From assembly GCA_009923475.1 (NCBI GenBank), contig RFTM01000030.1:1-11074 (forward strand): 11,074 bases of DNA, in the 5' to 3' direction. A program made the translations under genes and the position numbers. Positions 1 to 9,727 of this stretch are shown in pieces (the stretch's first letter is position 1; the number at the start of each line of letters is the position of its first letter). The notes under the pieces are model-generated. The model saw nothing but the letters and a program-made list of their open reading frames with translations. It made no database searches and had not been told where the DNA came from. The DNA comes from Gammaproteobacteria bacterium (lineage in GTDB: Bacteria > Pseudomonadota > Gammaproteobacteria > Steroidobacterales > Steroidobacteraceae).

Positions 1-575
1 AGCGCGCCCACGTTCTCCGAGATCGACATGTCGTTGTCGTTGAGCACCACCAGCACGTCGGCCTTGAGCGAGCCGGCGTTGTTGAGCGCCTCGAAGGCCT
101 GGCCCGCGGTCATGGCGCCGTCGCCGATCACCGCCACGACGCGCCGCTCGATGCCCTGCTGCTTCGCGCCCACGGCCATGCCGAGCGCGGCGCTGATCGA
201 TGTGCTCGAGTGTCCGACCCCGAAGGTGTCGTAGGGGCTTTCGCTGCGCGTCGGGAACGGCGCGAGGCCGTCCTTCTGCTTGATGGTGGCGAGCCGGTCG
301 CGGCGGCCGGTGAGCACCTTGTGCGGGTAGGCCTGATGGCCGACGTCCCACACCAGGCGGTCCTCGGGGGTGTCGAAGACATAGTGCAGCGCGACCGTGA
401 GCTCGACCGTGCCGAGCCCGGCGGCGAAATGGCCGCCGCGCGTGGCGACGGTCTGGATGAGGTAGTCGCGCAGCTCCGCGCAGACCTGCCCGAGCTGCCC
501 GGGCGCGAGCGCGCGCAGGTCGGCGGGCGACTCGATGCGCGACAGCAGGGGCCAGCGGGGGTCGGACGCGGTCAT
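1..575 (-). CDS. dxs: 1-deoxy-D-xylulose-5-phosphate synthase, N-terminal part (truncated by window edge)
   Basis: First 191 codons of DXS, which condenses pyruvate and glyceraldehyde-3-phosphate to DXP in the first step of the MEP isoprenoid pathway, using thiamine diphosphate in the cytosol. I translated it from the ATG at 575-573. Visible family landmarks are His49 in GGHF (ThDP/catalytic region), [21 protein letters not shown], the GDGAMTAG ThDP motif with Asp152, and LNDNDMSIS with Asn181. These numbers coincide with those I recall for the E. coli enzyme, which supports this start. The rest of the protein lies left of the window. No strong Shine-Dalgarno sequence is seen. The gene starts 27 bp after the ispA stop on the same strand, so it is probably the last-known member of an xseB-ispA-dxs operon. 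No defects are seen in the visible part. Confidence 0.96.
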   Translation of the reverse strand, partial: MTASDPRWPLLSRIESPADLRALAPGQLGQVCAELRDYLIQTVATRGGHFAAGLGTVELTVALHYVFDTPEDRLVWDVGHQAYPHKVLTGRRDRLATIKQKDGLAPFPTRSESPYDTFGVGHSSTSISAALGMAVGAKQQGIERRVVAVIGDGAMTAGQAFEALNNAGSLKADVLVVLNDNDMSISENVGA

Positions 576-602
576 GGAACGCGCGAGTTTACCGTGGGCG
601 GG

Positions 603-1499
603 TCAGTTCGCACGGCCGACGACGAAGTCGGCGAGGCGCGCGAGCTCGGCACCCGCGGCGCCGAGCGGCGCGAGGGCGGCGAGCGCCCGGGCATGCTGGG
701 CCGCGGCGGCCGCCCGGGCGCCCTCCAGCCCCATCAGGCTGGTGTAGGTCGGCTTGTCGTGGGCCGCATCCGCGCCCGCGACCTTGCCGATGGAGGCGGT
801 GGTGCCCGTGACGTCCAGGATGTCGTCCTGGATCTGGAAGGCGAGGCCGATCGCCGAGGCGTATTCGTGCAGCGCGGCGTGCAACGGCCCTTCGAACACG
901 CCGGCCGCGGCCGCGCCCATCAGCACGCTGGTCTCGATGAGGGCGCCGGTCTTGCGACGGTGCATGTCCTGCAGGGCGGCGAGGTCCAGCCGACGGCCGA
1001 CCGCTTCGAGGTCGATGGCCTGCCCGCCCGCCATCCCGGCGGTGCCGATGCCCTGGGCCAGCAGGCGGCTCATGGCGAGCCGCCGCTGCGCCTCGGCGGG
1101 GTCGGGCCGGACGGCGCTGCCGCGACCGGCCAGCAACTCGAAGGCGAGCGCCTGCAACGCGTCCCCCGCGAGGATGGCGGTCGCCTCGTCGAAAGCCCGG
1201 TGGCAGGACGGGCGGCCGCGCCGCAGGTCGTCGTCGTCCATGGCCGGCAGGTCGTCGTGCACGAGGCTGTAGACGTGGATCAGTTCGACCGCGGCCGCAG
1301 GGTCGTCCAGGGCCTCCGCAGAGGCTCCGAGGGCCGTCCCGGCGAGGTAGACGAGGGTCGGCCGCAGGCGCTTGCCGCCGCCCAGCACGCTGTAGCGCAT
1401 GGCCTCGCGCAGCCTTGCCGAACCGGCTTCCGGCAGCGTCAGCGCGCGGTCAAGCACTTGCTCGATGCGGGCCGGCCAATCGATCCTCGTCCCGGCCAT
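603..1499 (-). CDS. ispA: Farnesyl diphosphate synthase (short-chain polyprenyl synthase)
   Basis: A 298-residue type II trans-prenyltransferase, close to the usual length of about 299. It makes farnesyl diphosphate from DMAPP/GPP and IPP. Landmarks are GGGKRLRP (residues 40-47, IPP binding), the first aspartate-rich motif DDLPAMD (82-88), GRPSCHRAFDEATAILAGDAL, the KTG motif, and the second aspartate-rich motif QDDILD (Asp225, Asp226, Asp229). The two-residue insertion in the first motif is typical of bacterial FPP synthases. The frame stays open upstream, but the ATG at 1499-1497 is chosen because it overlaps the xseB stop as TGATG and gives the family N-terminus. Coupled translation with xseB is likely. 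dxs follows after 27 bp, so two isoprenoid genes are transcribed together. Exact chain-length specificity (C15 rather than C20) is inferred from family and context. Confidence 0.94.
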   Translation of the reverse strand: MAGTRIDWPARIEQVLDRALTLPEAGSARLREAMRYSVLGGGKRLRPTLVYLAGTALGASAEALDDPAAAVELIHVYSLVHDDLPAMDDDDLRRGRPSCHRAFDEATAILAGDALQALAFELLAGRGSAVRPDPAEAQRRLAMSRLLAQGIGTAGMAGGQAIDLEAVGRRLDLAALQDMHRRKTGALIETSVLMGAAAAGVFEGPLHAALHEYASAIGLAFQIQDDILDVTGTTASIGKVAGADAAHDKPTYTSLMGLEGARAAAAAQHARALAALAPLGAAGAELARLADFVVGRAN

Positions 1500-1765
1500 C
1501 AGTCCAACGCTTCCCCGTCCTGGTCCCCGTCGTCCTCGGCCTCGAGGGGCTCGACGACCTCCTGACCGTCCCGCTTGAGCAGGATGTCGACCCGCGCCTG
1601 GGCGGCCTGCAGGGCCACCTGGCACTCGCGGGTGAGGGCGACGCCCCGCTCGAAGGCCTTGAGCGACTCTTCCAGGGGCAGCTCACCGCCCTCCAGGCGC
1701 TCGACCAGCGCCTCGAGTTCGGCCAAGGACTTCTCGAAATCGGGGGCGCGTTTGCTCTTCGTCAT
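1499..1765 (-). CDS. xseB: Exodeoxyribonuclease VII small subunit
   Basis: An 88-residue XseB-like protein, the small subunit that pairs with XseA to form the single-strand-specific exonuclease VII. The signature is [32 protein letters not shown] (quoted in parts: residues about 10-41), a helical hairpin typical of the family, followed by an acidic tail ([11 protein letters not shown]). The ATG at 1765-1763 ([10 protein letters not shown]) is chosen over an in-frame TTG at 1780, because the longer version adds five unconserved residues and spans a likely -10 box. The stop TGA overlaps the ispA ATG by one base. There is no clear Shine-Dalgarno sequence, and a TATAAC element ends six bases before the ATG, so a leaderless mRNA is possible. 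The xseB-ispA-dxs order is common in proteobacteria. Confidence 0.92.
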   Translation of the reverse strand: MTKSKRAPDFEKSLAELEALVERLEGGELPLEESLKAFERGVALTRECQVALQAAQARVDILLKRDGQEVVEPLEAEDDGDQDGEALD

Positions 1766-1771
1766 GGGGTG

Positions 1772-1777
1772 GTTATA
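1772..1777 (-). promoter_or_regulatory. Possible -10 element for xseB-ispA-dxs (leaderless arrangement)
   Basis: On the minus strand TATAAC (5/6 match to TATAAT) ends six bases before the xseB ATG, placing the expected transcription start at or next to the A of ATG. No convincing -35 hexamer lies 16-18 bp upstream, and there is no extended -10 TG. The box is seen directly; its use as a promoter is inference. Confidence 0.4.
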
Positions 1778-1784
1778 CAACAGG

Positions 1785-1813
1785 TTGACGGTGCCGGATG
1801 CCGCGACTACAGT
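1785..1813 (+). promoter_or_regulatory. Sigma70-type promoter for the rubrerythrin cluster
   Basis: TTGACG (1785-1790, 5/6 to consensus) and TACAGT (1808-1813, 4/6) are separated by exactly 17 bp. The predicted start of transcription is near 1820, giving a leader of about 65 nt before the rubrerythrin ATG at 1885. A small dyad GACTACAGTC (1805-1814) overlaps the -10. This promoter sits back to back with the putative xseB promoter. Confidence 0.6.
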
Positions 1814-1825
1814 CTGCCGCCGCGG

Positions 1826-1840
1826 TTAGACCAAGTCTAA
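1826..1840. promoter_or_regulatory. Perfect palindrome, candidate operator for the rubrerythrin promoter
   Basis: TTAGACCAAGTCTAA consists of perfect 6-bp arms (TTAGAC/GTCTAA) around CAA. It lies about +6 to +20 relative to the predicted transcription start, where a bound repressor would block initiation or elongation. It is AT-rich against a GC-rich background. I do not recognise the cognate regulator. An RNA hairpin role is possible but the stem would be short. Confidence 0.5.
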
Positions 1841-1884
1841 ACGACCCCGGGTCCATCCGCCCCAACCCACCAAGGAGAGCACGC

Positions 1885-2298
1885 ATGCAGCTTAAGGGCA
1901 GCAAGACCGAGCAGAACCTCAAGGACGCGTTCGCCGGCGAGTCGCAGGCCAACCGCCGTTACCTCTACTTCGCAGCCAAGGCTGACGTCGAGGGCTTCAA
2001 CGACGTGTCGGCCGTGTTCCGCTCCACCGCCGAGGGCGAGACGGGCCACGCGCACGGCCACCTCGAGTACCTCGAGGCCTCGGGCGACCCGGCCACGGGC
2101 CTGCCGATCGGCGACACCAAGCTGAACCTCAAGGCGTCGATCGCCGGCGAGACGCACGAGTACACCGACATGTACCCGGGCATGGCGAAGACCGCCCGCG
2201 ACGAAGGCTTCGACGAGATCGCGGACTGGTTCGAGACGCTGGCCAAGGCCGAGCGCTCGCACGCCAACCGCTTCACGAAGGCGCTGGAGTCCATCTAA
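1885..2298 (+). CDS. Rubrerythrin-like diiron protein lacking the rubredoxin domain
   Basis: A 137-residue ferritin-like four-helix protein. Rubrerythrins reduce hydrogen peroxide at a diiron centre in the cytosol. All seven ligand positions of the rubrerythrin diiron site can be placed by spacing: Glu19 (GESQANRRY), Glu52 and His55 (ETGH), Glu89 and Glu92 (ETHE), Glu123 and His126 (ERSH). The C-terminal rubredoxin domain of classical rubrerythrins (about 190 residues) is absent: the protein stops after the last helix, with no CxxC. Electrons must therefore come from a separate donor, and the downstream Fe-S protein is a natural candidate (inference). The ATG at 1885 follows AAGGAGAG at 1872-1879, a strong ribosome binding site. 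The gene heads a three-gene cluster with the Fe-S protein and DUF3501. Regulation is suggested by the promoter at 1785-1813 and the palindrome at 1826-1840. Confidence 0.93.
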   Translation: MQLKGSKTEQNLKDAFAGESQANRRYLYFAAKADVEGFNDVSAVFRSTAEGETGHAHGHLEYLEASGDPATGLPIGDTKLNLKASIAGETHEYTDMYPGMAKTARDEGFDEIADWFETLAKAERSHANRFTKALESI

Positions 2299-2308
2299 GG
2301 CTCTTCAG

Positions 2309-2346
2309 GGCGCGGTGCCGTGGCCGGGAGGCTGCGGCACCGCGTC
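2309..2346 (+). other. Intercistronic stem-loop between rubrerythrin and Fe-S protein genes
   Basis: Perfect 10-bp arms CGCGGTGCCG (2311-2320) and CGGCACCGCG (2335-2344) extend inward through two G-U wobbles and three GC pairs to a GGGA tetraloop (2326-2329), and outward through one G-U and one G-C pair. This gives a nearly continuous 17-bp stem. No T-run follows, so it is not a typical intrinsic terminator. It starts 11 bases after the rubrerythrin stop and ends just before the next ribosome binding site (2353-2360). It could stabilise the upstream message or damp downstream translation (inference). Confidence 0.75.
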
Positions 2347-2365
2347 GTCCCAAGGAGAGGGAACC

Positions 2366-3712
2366 ATGAGCCAAAGCCACATCCCGGCCGGCCGCGAAGG
2401 ATCGCTCGAGGCGCCCACCCGGCACCCCCTCGACTGGCGCAACCCCTCGTTCTACGACGAGGCGGCGCTCGACAAGGAATTGGAGCGCGTGTTCGACATC
2501 TGCCACGGATGCCGCCGCTGCTTCTCGCTCTGCAACTCGTTCCCCACGCTGTTCGACGCGATCGACGAGGCACCCTCGGCCGAACTCGACACCGTCGACA
2601 AGAAGGTCTACTGGGACGTCGTCGACCACTGTTACCTCTGTGACATGTGCTACATGACGAAGTGTCCCTACGTGCCGCCGCACCCCTGGAACCTCGACTT
2701 CCCGCACCTGATGCTGCGCGCCAAGGCCATCAAGGCCAGGAAGGGCGAGGTGCGCTTCCGCGACAAGGTGCTCTCGTCCACCGACCTCGTCGGCAGCATC
2801 GCCGGCATCCCGGTGGTCTCGCAGGTCGTCAACGCCGTCAACAAGACCGAGACCGGCCGCAAGCTGCTCGACGCGACGCTCGGCGTCGCGGTCGACGCGC
2901 CGGTCCCCGATTACCACTCGGACAGCGCGCGCAAGCGCCTCGCCGGCCACGAGGCCAAGCTCGAGGCGCGGCCCACCGCCGAGACGCGCGGCAAGGTGGT
3001 GCTGTTCACCACCTGCTACGGCAACCGCAACGAGCCCGACCTCAACCTCGACCTCGTCGCGGTGTTCGAGCACAACGGCATCCCCGTCAAGATCGTCTCG
3101 CAGGAGAAGTGCTGCGGCATGCCGAAGCTCGAGCTCGGCGACCTCGAGACCGTCGCGCGCCACAAGGAGACCAACATCCCGGCGCTCAAGCAGGCGATCG
3201 ACGAGGGCTACGACATCGTCGCGCCCATCCCCTCCTGCGTGCTGATGTTCAAGCAGGAGCTGCCGCTGATGTTCCCCGAGGACGCCGACGTGCAGGCCGT
3301 GAAGGCCCGCATCTTCGACCCCTTCGAGTACCTCATGCTGCGCCACAAGGCCGGCATGCTGCGCACCGATTTCGCCGCCGAGCTCGGCAAGGTCAGCTAC
3401 CACGTGCCCTGCCACCTGCGCGTGCAGAACATCGGCCTCAAGACCCGCGACGTGCTGAACCTCGTGCCCAACACCGCCATCGACGTCATCGAGCGCTGCT
3501 CGGGCCACAACGGCACCTACGCGGTCAAGAAGGAGTTCCGCCCGGCCTCGGTGAAGATCGGCAAGCCGGTCATGAACCGCGTCGAGAAGGCCGCGCCCGA
3601 CCATTACACCTCCGACTGCCCGATGGCCGGCCACCAGATCGAGACCGGCCTCAAGGACCCGAAGGAACCTACCCATCCCCTCAAGCTGCTGCGTCAGGCC
3701 TACGGCATCTGA
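2366..3712 (+). CDS. GlpC/HdrB-like iron-sulfur protein with 4Fe-4S motifs and CCG domains
   Basis: A 448-residue protein of the heterodisulfide-reductase-related / glycerol-3-phosphate dehydrogenase subunit C-like family. The N-terminal ferredoxin-like part has two cysteine clusters: Cys46-x2-Cys49-x2-Cys52-x3-Cys56 and Cys89-x2-Cys92-x2-Cys95-x4-Cys100-Pro. The C-terminal part has two CCG-type domains: Cys217 with Cys249-Cys250-Gly plus Cys291, then Cys349, Cys378-Ser-Gly and Cys418. The second CCG is degenerate, with Ser379 in place of the second Cys. No membrane segment or signal peptide is seen, so it is probably cytosolic. The ATG at 2366 follows AGGAGAGG (2353-2360). An upstream in-frame start near 2315 would run through the stem-loop and is rejected. 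An electron-transfer role for the neighbouring rubrerythrin is inferred from context; the substrate is unknown. It is not called glpC because no glpA/glpB is present. Confidence 0.88.
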   Translation: MSQSHIPAGREGSLEAPTRHPLDWRNPSFYDEAALDKELERVFDICHGCRRCFSLCNSFPTLFDAIDEAPSAELDTVDKKVYWDVVDHCYLCDMCYMTKCPYVPPHPWNLDFPHLMLRAKAIKARKGEVRFRDKVLSSTDLVGSIAGIPVVSQVVNAVNKTETGRKLLDATLGVAVDAPVPDYHSDSARKRLAGHEAKLEARPTAETRGKVVLFTTCYGNRNEPDLNLDLVAVFEHNGIPVKIVSQEKCCGMPKLELGDLETVARHKETNIPALKQAIDEGYDIVAPIPSCVLMFKQELPLMFPEDADVQAVKARIFDPFEYLMLRHKAGMLRTDFAAELGKVSYHVPCHLRVQNIGLKTRDVLNLVPNTAIDVIERCSGHNGTYAVKKEFRPASVKIGKPVMNRVEKAAPDHYTSDCPMAGHQIETGLKDPKEPTHPLKLLRQAYGI

Positions 3713-3728
3713 CTCCACGGAAAACGTC

Positions 3729-6227
<2,499 letters not shown>

Positions 6228-6228
<1 letters not shown>

Positions 6229-8486
6229 TGGCCGGGCAGGACCTGCCCTTCGAGGGCATCGAGCGCCAGGCGCTGCGCACCTTCACCGAGAAGGCCTACC
6301 TCGAGTACTCGATGTACGTCATCCTCGACCGCGCCTTGCCCGCGGTCGGCGACGGCCTCAAGCCCGTGCAGCGGCGCATCATCTACGCCATGAGCGAGCT
6401 CGGCCTGTCGGCCGTCTCCAAGCACAAGAAATCGGCGCGCACCGTCGGCGACGTCATCGGCAAGTTCCATCCGCACGGCGACTCGGCCTGCTACGAGGCG
6501 ATGGTGCTGATGGCGCAGCCCTTCTCCTACCGCTACCCGATCGTCGACGGCCAGGGCAACTGGGGCTCGCAGGACGACCCCAAGTCCTTCGCCGCGATGC
6601 GCTACACCGAGTCCAAGCTCACCCGCTACGCCGAGGTGCTGCTGCGCGAGCTCGGCGAGGGCACGGTCGACTGGCAACCGAACTTCGACGGCACGCTCGA
6701 GGAGCCCGCGGTGCTGCCGGCGCGGCTGCCCAACCTGCTGCTCAACGGCACCACCGGCATCGCGGTCGGCATGGCCACCGACATCCCGCCGCACAACCTG
6801 CGCGAGGTCGCCGCCGCCTGCCTGCACCTGCTCGAGCAGCCCGAGGCCAGCTCGCGCGCGCTCATGAAGTTCGTGAAGGGCCCCGACCTGCCGACCGGCG
6901 CCGAGATCATCTCGCCGCGCGCCGACCTCGCCGAGTTCTACGACAAGGGCACGGGCAGCTTCAAGGCGCGCGCCGTGTACGAGATGGAGGACGACAGCAT
7001 CGTCATCACGGCGCTGCCCTGGCAGGCCTCCGGCTCCAAGGTGCTCGAGCAGATCGCCGAGCAGATGCGCGCCAAGAAGCTGCCGATGGTGGAAGACCTG
7101 CGCGACGAATCCGACCACGAGAACCCGACGCGCCTCGTGATCGTGCCGAAGGGCCGCAAGGTCGACGTCGAGCAGCTGATGGCGCACCTCTTCGCCACCA
7201 CCGACCTCGAGCGCAACTACCGCGTCAACCTCAACGTCATCGCGCTCGACGGCCGGCCGCGGGTGATGGGCCTGCGCGAACTGCTGTCGCAATGGCTCGA
7301 GTTCCGCATCGCCACCGTCAAGCGCCGCCTCGAGTGGCGGCTCGACAAGGTCGAGCGCCGCCTGCACATCCTCGAGGGCCTGCTCGCGGCCTTCCTCAAC
7401 CTCGACGAGGTGATCCGCATCATCCGCCGCGAGGACGAGCCGAAGCCGGTGCTCATGAAGCGCTTCTCGCTCAGCGAGATCCAGGCCGAGGCCATCCTCG
7501 AGACCAAGCTGCGCCACCTCGCCAAGCTCGAGGAGATGAAGATCCGCGGCGAGCAGGCCGAGCTCGCCGCCGAGCGCGACGAGCTGCAGGGCGTTCTGCG
7601 CAGCGAGGCCCGGCTCCGCAAGCTCGTCGGCACCGAGATCGCCGCCGACGCCGAGAAGTACGGCGATGCCCGCCGTTCCAAGATCGTCGAGCGCGAGGCC
7701 GCGCAGGCCATCGACGAGACCGCGCTCATCCCCAACGAGCCCGTCACCGTGGTGCTGTCCTCGGGCGGCTGGGTGCGCTCGGCCAAGGGCCACGAGATCG
7801 ACCCGCGCGCGCTGCAGTACAAGACCGGCGACGCCTTCCAGTCGGCGGTGCGCGGACAGTCGCTGCAGCTCGCCACCTTCCTCGACACCACCGGCCGCAC
7901 CTACAGCCTGCCGGCGCACGCCTTGCCGTCTGCGCGCGGCCTCGGCGAGCCGCTCGCGGGCCGCCTCAACCCGCCCGACGGCGCCAAGTTCACCGGCGTG
8001 ATGATGGGCGACCCGAAGGGCCTGTGGCTGCTCGCGTCCGACGCCGCCTACGGCTTCACCGCGCGGCTCGAGGACCTCGTCACCGACCGCAAGGCCGGCA
8101 AGGCGGTGCTGAGCGTGCCCGAGGGCGCGCTGGCGCTGCCGCCCTGCGCGGTCACCTCCGACAAGGCCTTGGTGTGCATCGCGGTGGTGGACGGCGACGG
8201 CGAGAACGGCCGTCTGCTCGCCTTCCCGGTGTCCGAGGTGCCCGAGATGCCGCGCGGCAAGGGCAACAAGCTTTTCAACATCCCCTCCGGGCTCGCCAAG
8301 GAGCGCGCGGAGGTGGTGGCGGGCATCGCCGTCGTGCCGCCGGGCGGCACGCTCAAGGTGTGGAACGGCGACAAGGCGCGCGACTACAGCTTCACGGAGC
8401 TCAAGGACTGGACCGGCGCGCGCGCGCAGCGCGGCGCCGTGCTCACCCGCGGTTGGCGCGCGGTGACGCGGCTCGAGGTCAGTTGA
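6228..8486 (+). CDS. parC: DNA topoisomerase IV subunit A
   Basis: A 752-residue cleavage/religation subunit, the same length as E. coli ParC. The winged-helix core carries the catalytic Arg125-Tyr126 in [10 protein letters not shown], which forms the 5'-phosphotyrosyl link. The quinolone-determining region reads [12 protein letters not shown] with Ser86 and Glu90, the susceptible-type residues (E. coli Ser80 and Glu84). [21 protein letters not shown] follows as in the family (in parts). A coiled-coil arm covers roughly residues 360-470 and a beta-pinwheel C-terminal domain extends to the end, without an intact GyrA box, which supports ParC over GyrA. The ATG at 6228 overlaps the parE stop (TGATG); an upstream in-frame start inside parE is rejected. 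The 3' end overlaps the convergent purU gene by 8 bp, so no dedicated terminator fits between them. Confidence 0.96.
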
Positions 8487-9621
8487 AGACGACGGTCTTG
8501 TTGTCGGCGAGCACCACGCGGTGCTCGCAATGCCAGGTCACCGCCCGCGACAGCACCGCGCTCTCGATGCCGCGGCCGATGGCCTCCAGCGCCGCTGGCG
8601 AATGGCCGTGCGTCACCCGCTCCACCGACTGCTCGATGATCGGGCCCTCGTCGAGGTCGTCCGTCACGTAGTGCGCCGTCGCGCCGATGATCTTGACGCC
8701 GCGCGCATGCGCCTGCGCGTAGGGCTTGGCGCCCTTGAAGCTCGGCAGGAACGAGTGGTGGATGTTGATGCAGCGGCCGGAGAGGCGGGCGCTGAAGGCG
8801 GGCGTCAGGATCTGCATGTAGCGCGCGAGCACCAGCAGGTCCGCGCCGCTGTCCTGCATCAGCTGCAGGATCTGGCCTTCCTGCGCCACGCGGTTCGACG
8901 CGCTCACCGGCAGATGGTGGTAGGACAGGCGGTTGAACTCGACGAACTCGCGCATGTCGTCGTGGTTCGAGACCACGCCGACGATGTCCGCGGGCAGCTG
9001 TCCGCCGCGCCAGCGATGGATGAGGTCGTAGAGGCAGTGCCCGAACTTCGACACCGCGACCAGCACCTTCGGGCGGTGGCCGAGGTCGTGCAGCTCCCAC
9101 TTCATGGCGAAGCGCGAGGCGACCGGCTGCAAGGCCGCGCGCAGGCCCTCGAGGCCGGGGAACTTCGGGCCGGCGGCGCCGAACTCCACGCGCATGTAGA
9201 ACATGTCGGTCTCGGGGTCGTTGAACTGCGCCGATTCGACGATGGACGCGTCGTGGTCGGCGAGGCAGGTGGCGACGGCGGCGACGATGCCCTTGGCATC
9301 GGGGCAGCGCAGGACGAGGACGAGGGAGGTGTTCATGGGGATGGACCGGTTTTCCTTGATCATGACGGGGGCGTGGTCGGAGTAGGGCGGGTGTGCGGCC
9401 TGTGCTTCGATGTGTTCATCGTCCAGCCAGCCCATGGCGAGCCCGAGCTGGACCTCGAACTTGCGGGCGGTCTTCTCGGTCAGGGGTCGGACGCCCGAGA
9501 GGATCTGGCTGATGTAGGAGGGGCCGGACAGCTTCACTTTCTTGGCCAGCGAGCTCGTGCCGCCGTGCCGGCTGACCAGCACCCGCAGGTTCTGCACGCG
9601 CCTCGAGAGGATGTCTTGCAT
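8479..9621 (-). CDS. purU: XRE-like HTH domain fused to formyltetrahydrofolate deformylase
   Basis: One uninterrupted 380-residue frame. Residues about 8-67 form a lambda-repressor-like helix-turn-helix domain ([20 protein letters not shown], then [22 protein letters not shown]). Residues 68-95 look like a linker. Residues 96-380 are a full-length PurU (285 residues, family about 280-290), which hydrolyses 10-formyl-THF to formate and THF. An ACT domain starts at Met96 ([17 protein letters not shown]), followed by the formyltransferase fold with Asn286, His288 ([10 protein letters not shown]) and Asp324 (LDEGPII), matching the Asn-His-Asp spacing of 2 and 36 in this fold. The ATG at 9621 is preferred over a TTG at 9684. 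A start at 9336 would give PurU alone, but its nearest Shine-Dalgarno (AAGGA) is about 16 nt away, too far. GTTAGC half-sites upstream suggest autoregulation. The fusion is seen directly; any coupling of folate state to DNA binding is inference. Confidence 0.9.
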   Translation of the reverse strand: MQDILSRRVQNLRVLVSRHGGTSSLAKKVKLSGPSYISQILSGVRPLTEKTARKFEVQLGLAMGWLDDEHIEAQAAHPPYSDHAPVMIKENRSIPMNTSLVLVLRCPDAKGIVAAVATCLADHDASIVESAQFNDPETDMFYMRVEFGAAGPKFPGLEGLRAALQPVASRFAMKWELHDLGHRPKVLVAVSKFGHCLYDLIHRWRGGQLPADIVGVVSNHDDMREFVEFNRLSYHHLPVSASNRVAQEGQILQLMQDSGADLLVLARYMQILTPAFSARLSGRCINIHHSFLPSFKGAKPYAQAHARGVKIIGATAHYVTDDLDEGPIIEQSVERVTHGHSPAALEAIGRGIESAVLSRAVTWHCEHRVVLADNKTVVFN

Positions 9622-9664
9622 GACGCCACCGCGCAGTACCCCTGCGACGGTCGGAAGGGTAGCC

Positions 9665-9727
9665 GTTAGCAGATTATTAATCAACCGCTAACGAATAGGG
9701 GGCGGCAAGTCGTTAGCAGTTGCTAAC
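9665..9727. promoter_or_regulatory. Cluster of four GTTAGC half-sites, candidate operators for the HTH-PurU gene
   Basis: Half-sites GTTAGC occur on alternating strands at 9665-9670 (+), 9687-9692 (-), 9712-9717 (+) and 9722-9727 (-). The last two make a perfect palindrome GTTAGCAGTTGCTAAC (9712-9727, 7-bp arms around GT). The first and third lie in identical 9-mers CGTTAGCAG (9664-9672 and 9711-9719). The cluster fills the gap between the epmB stop and the purU-fusion start and surrounds an AT-rich patch that could be its -10. This is the layout expected for autoregulation by an XRE-type repressor (inference). Confidence 0.65.
9673..9678 (-). promoter_or_regulatory. Possible -10 element of the HTH-purU gene
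   Basis: AATAAT on the minus strand (5/6 to TATAAT) lies in the only AT-rich patch of this gap, about 50 bp before the ATG at 9621. GTTAGC half-sites flank it on both sides: one in the spacer region upstream and one near the expected +1. No good -35 is visible, so the promoter may need an activator or the call may be wrong. Confidence 0.35.

Noticed and set aside
210..1565. Plus-strand open frame of about 450 codons across dxs, ispA and xseB
   Set aside because: It is the complement of three well-supported minus-strand genes and shows no family motif of its own.
2315..2365. Upstream in-frame start extending the Fe-S protein by 17 residues
   Set aside because: The extra residues fall in the stem-loop and before the AGGAGAGG ribosome binding site. 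The ATG at 2366 has proper spacing.
6483..6497. Possible quinolone-resistance change in ParC
   Set aside because: Ser86 and Glu90 are the susceptible-type residues at the positions matching E. coli Ser80 and Glu84.
9336..9363. Separate purU start at 9336 (or 9363) with the HTH as an independent gene
   Set aside because: There is no stop codon between the domains and no well-spaced ribosome binding site. AAGGA is about 16 nt from the ATG at 9336, so the fusion reading is preferred although internal initiation is not excluded.
9665..9727. GTTAGC repeats as mobile-element ends or an attachment site
   Set aside because: No integrase, transposase or target duplication is nearby. Position and symmetry fit operators better.
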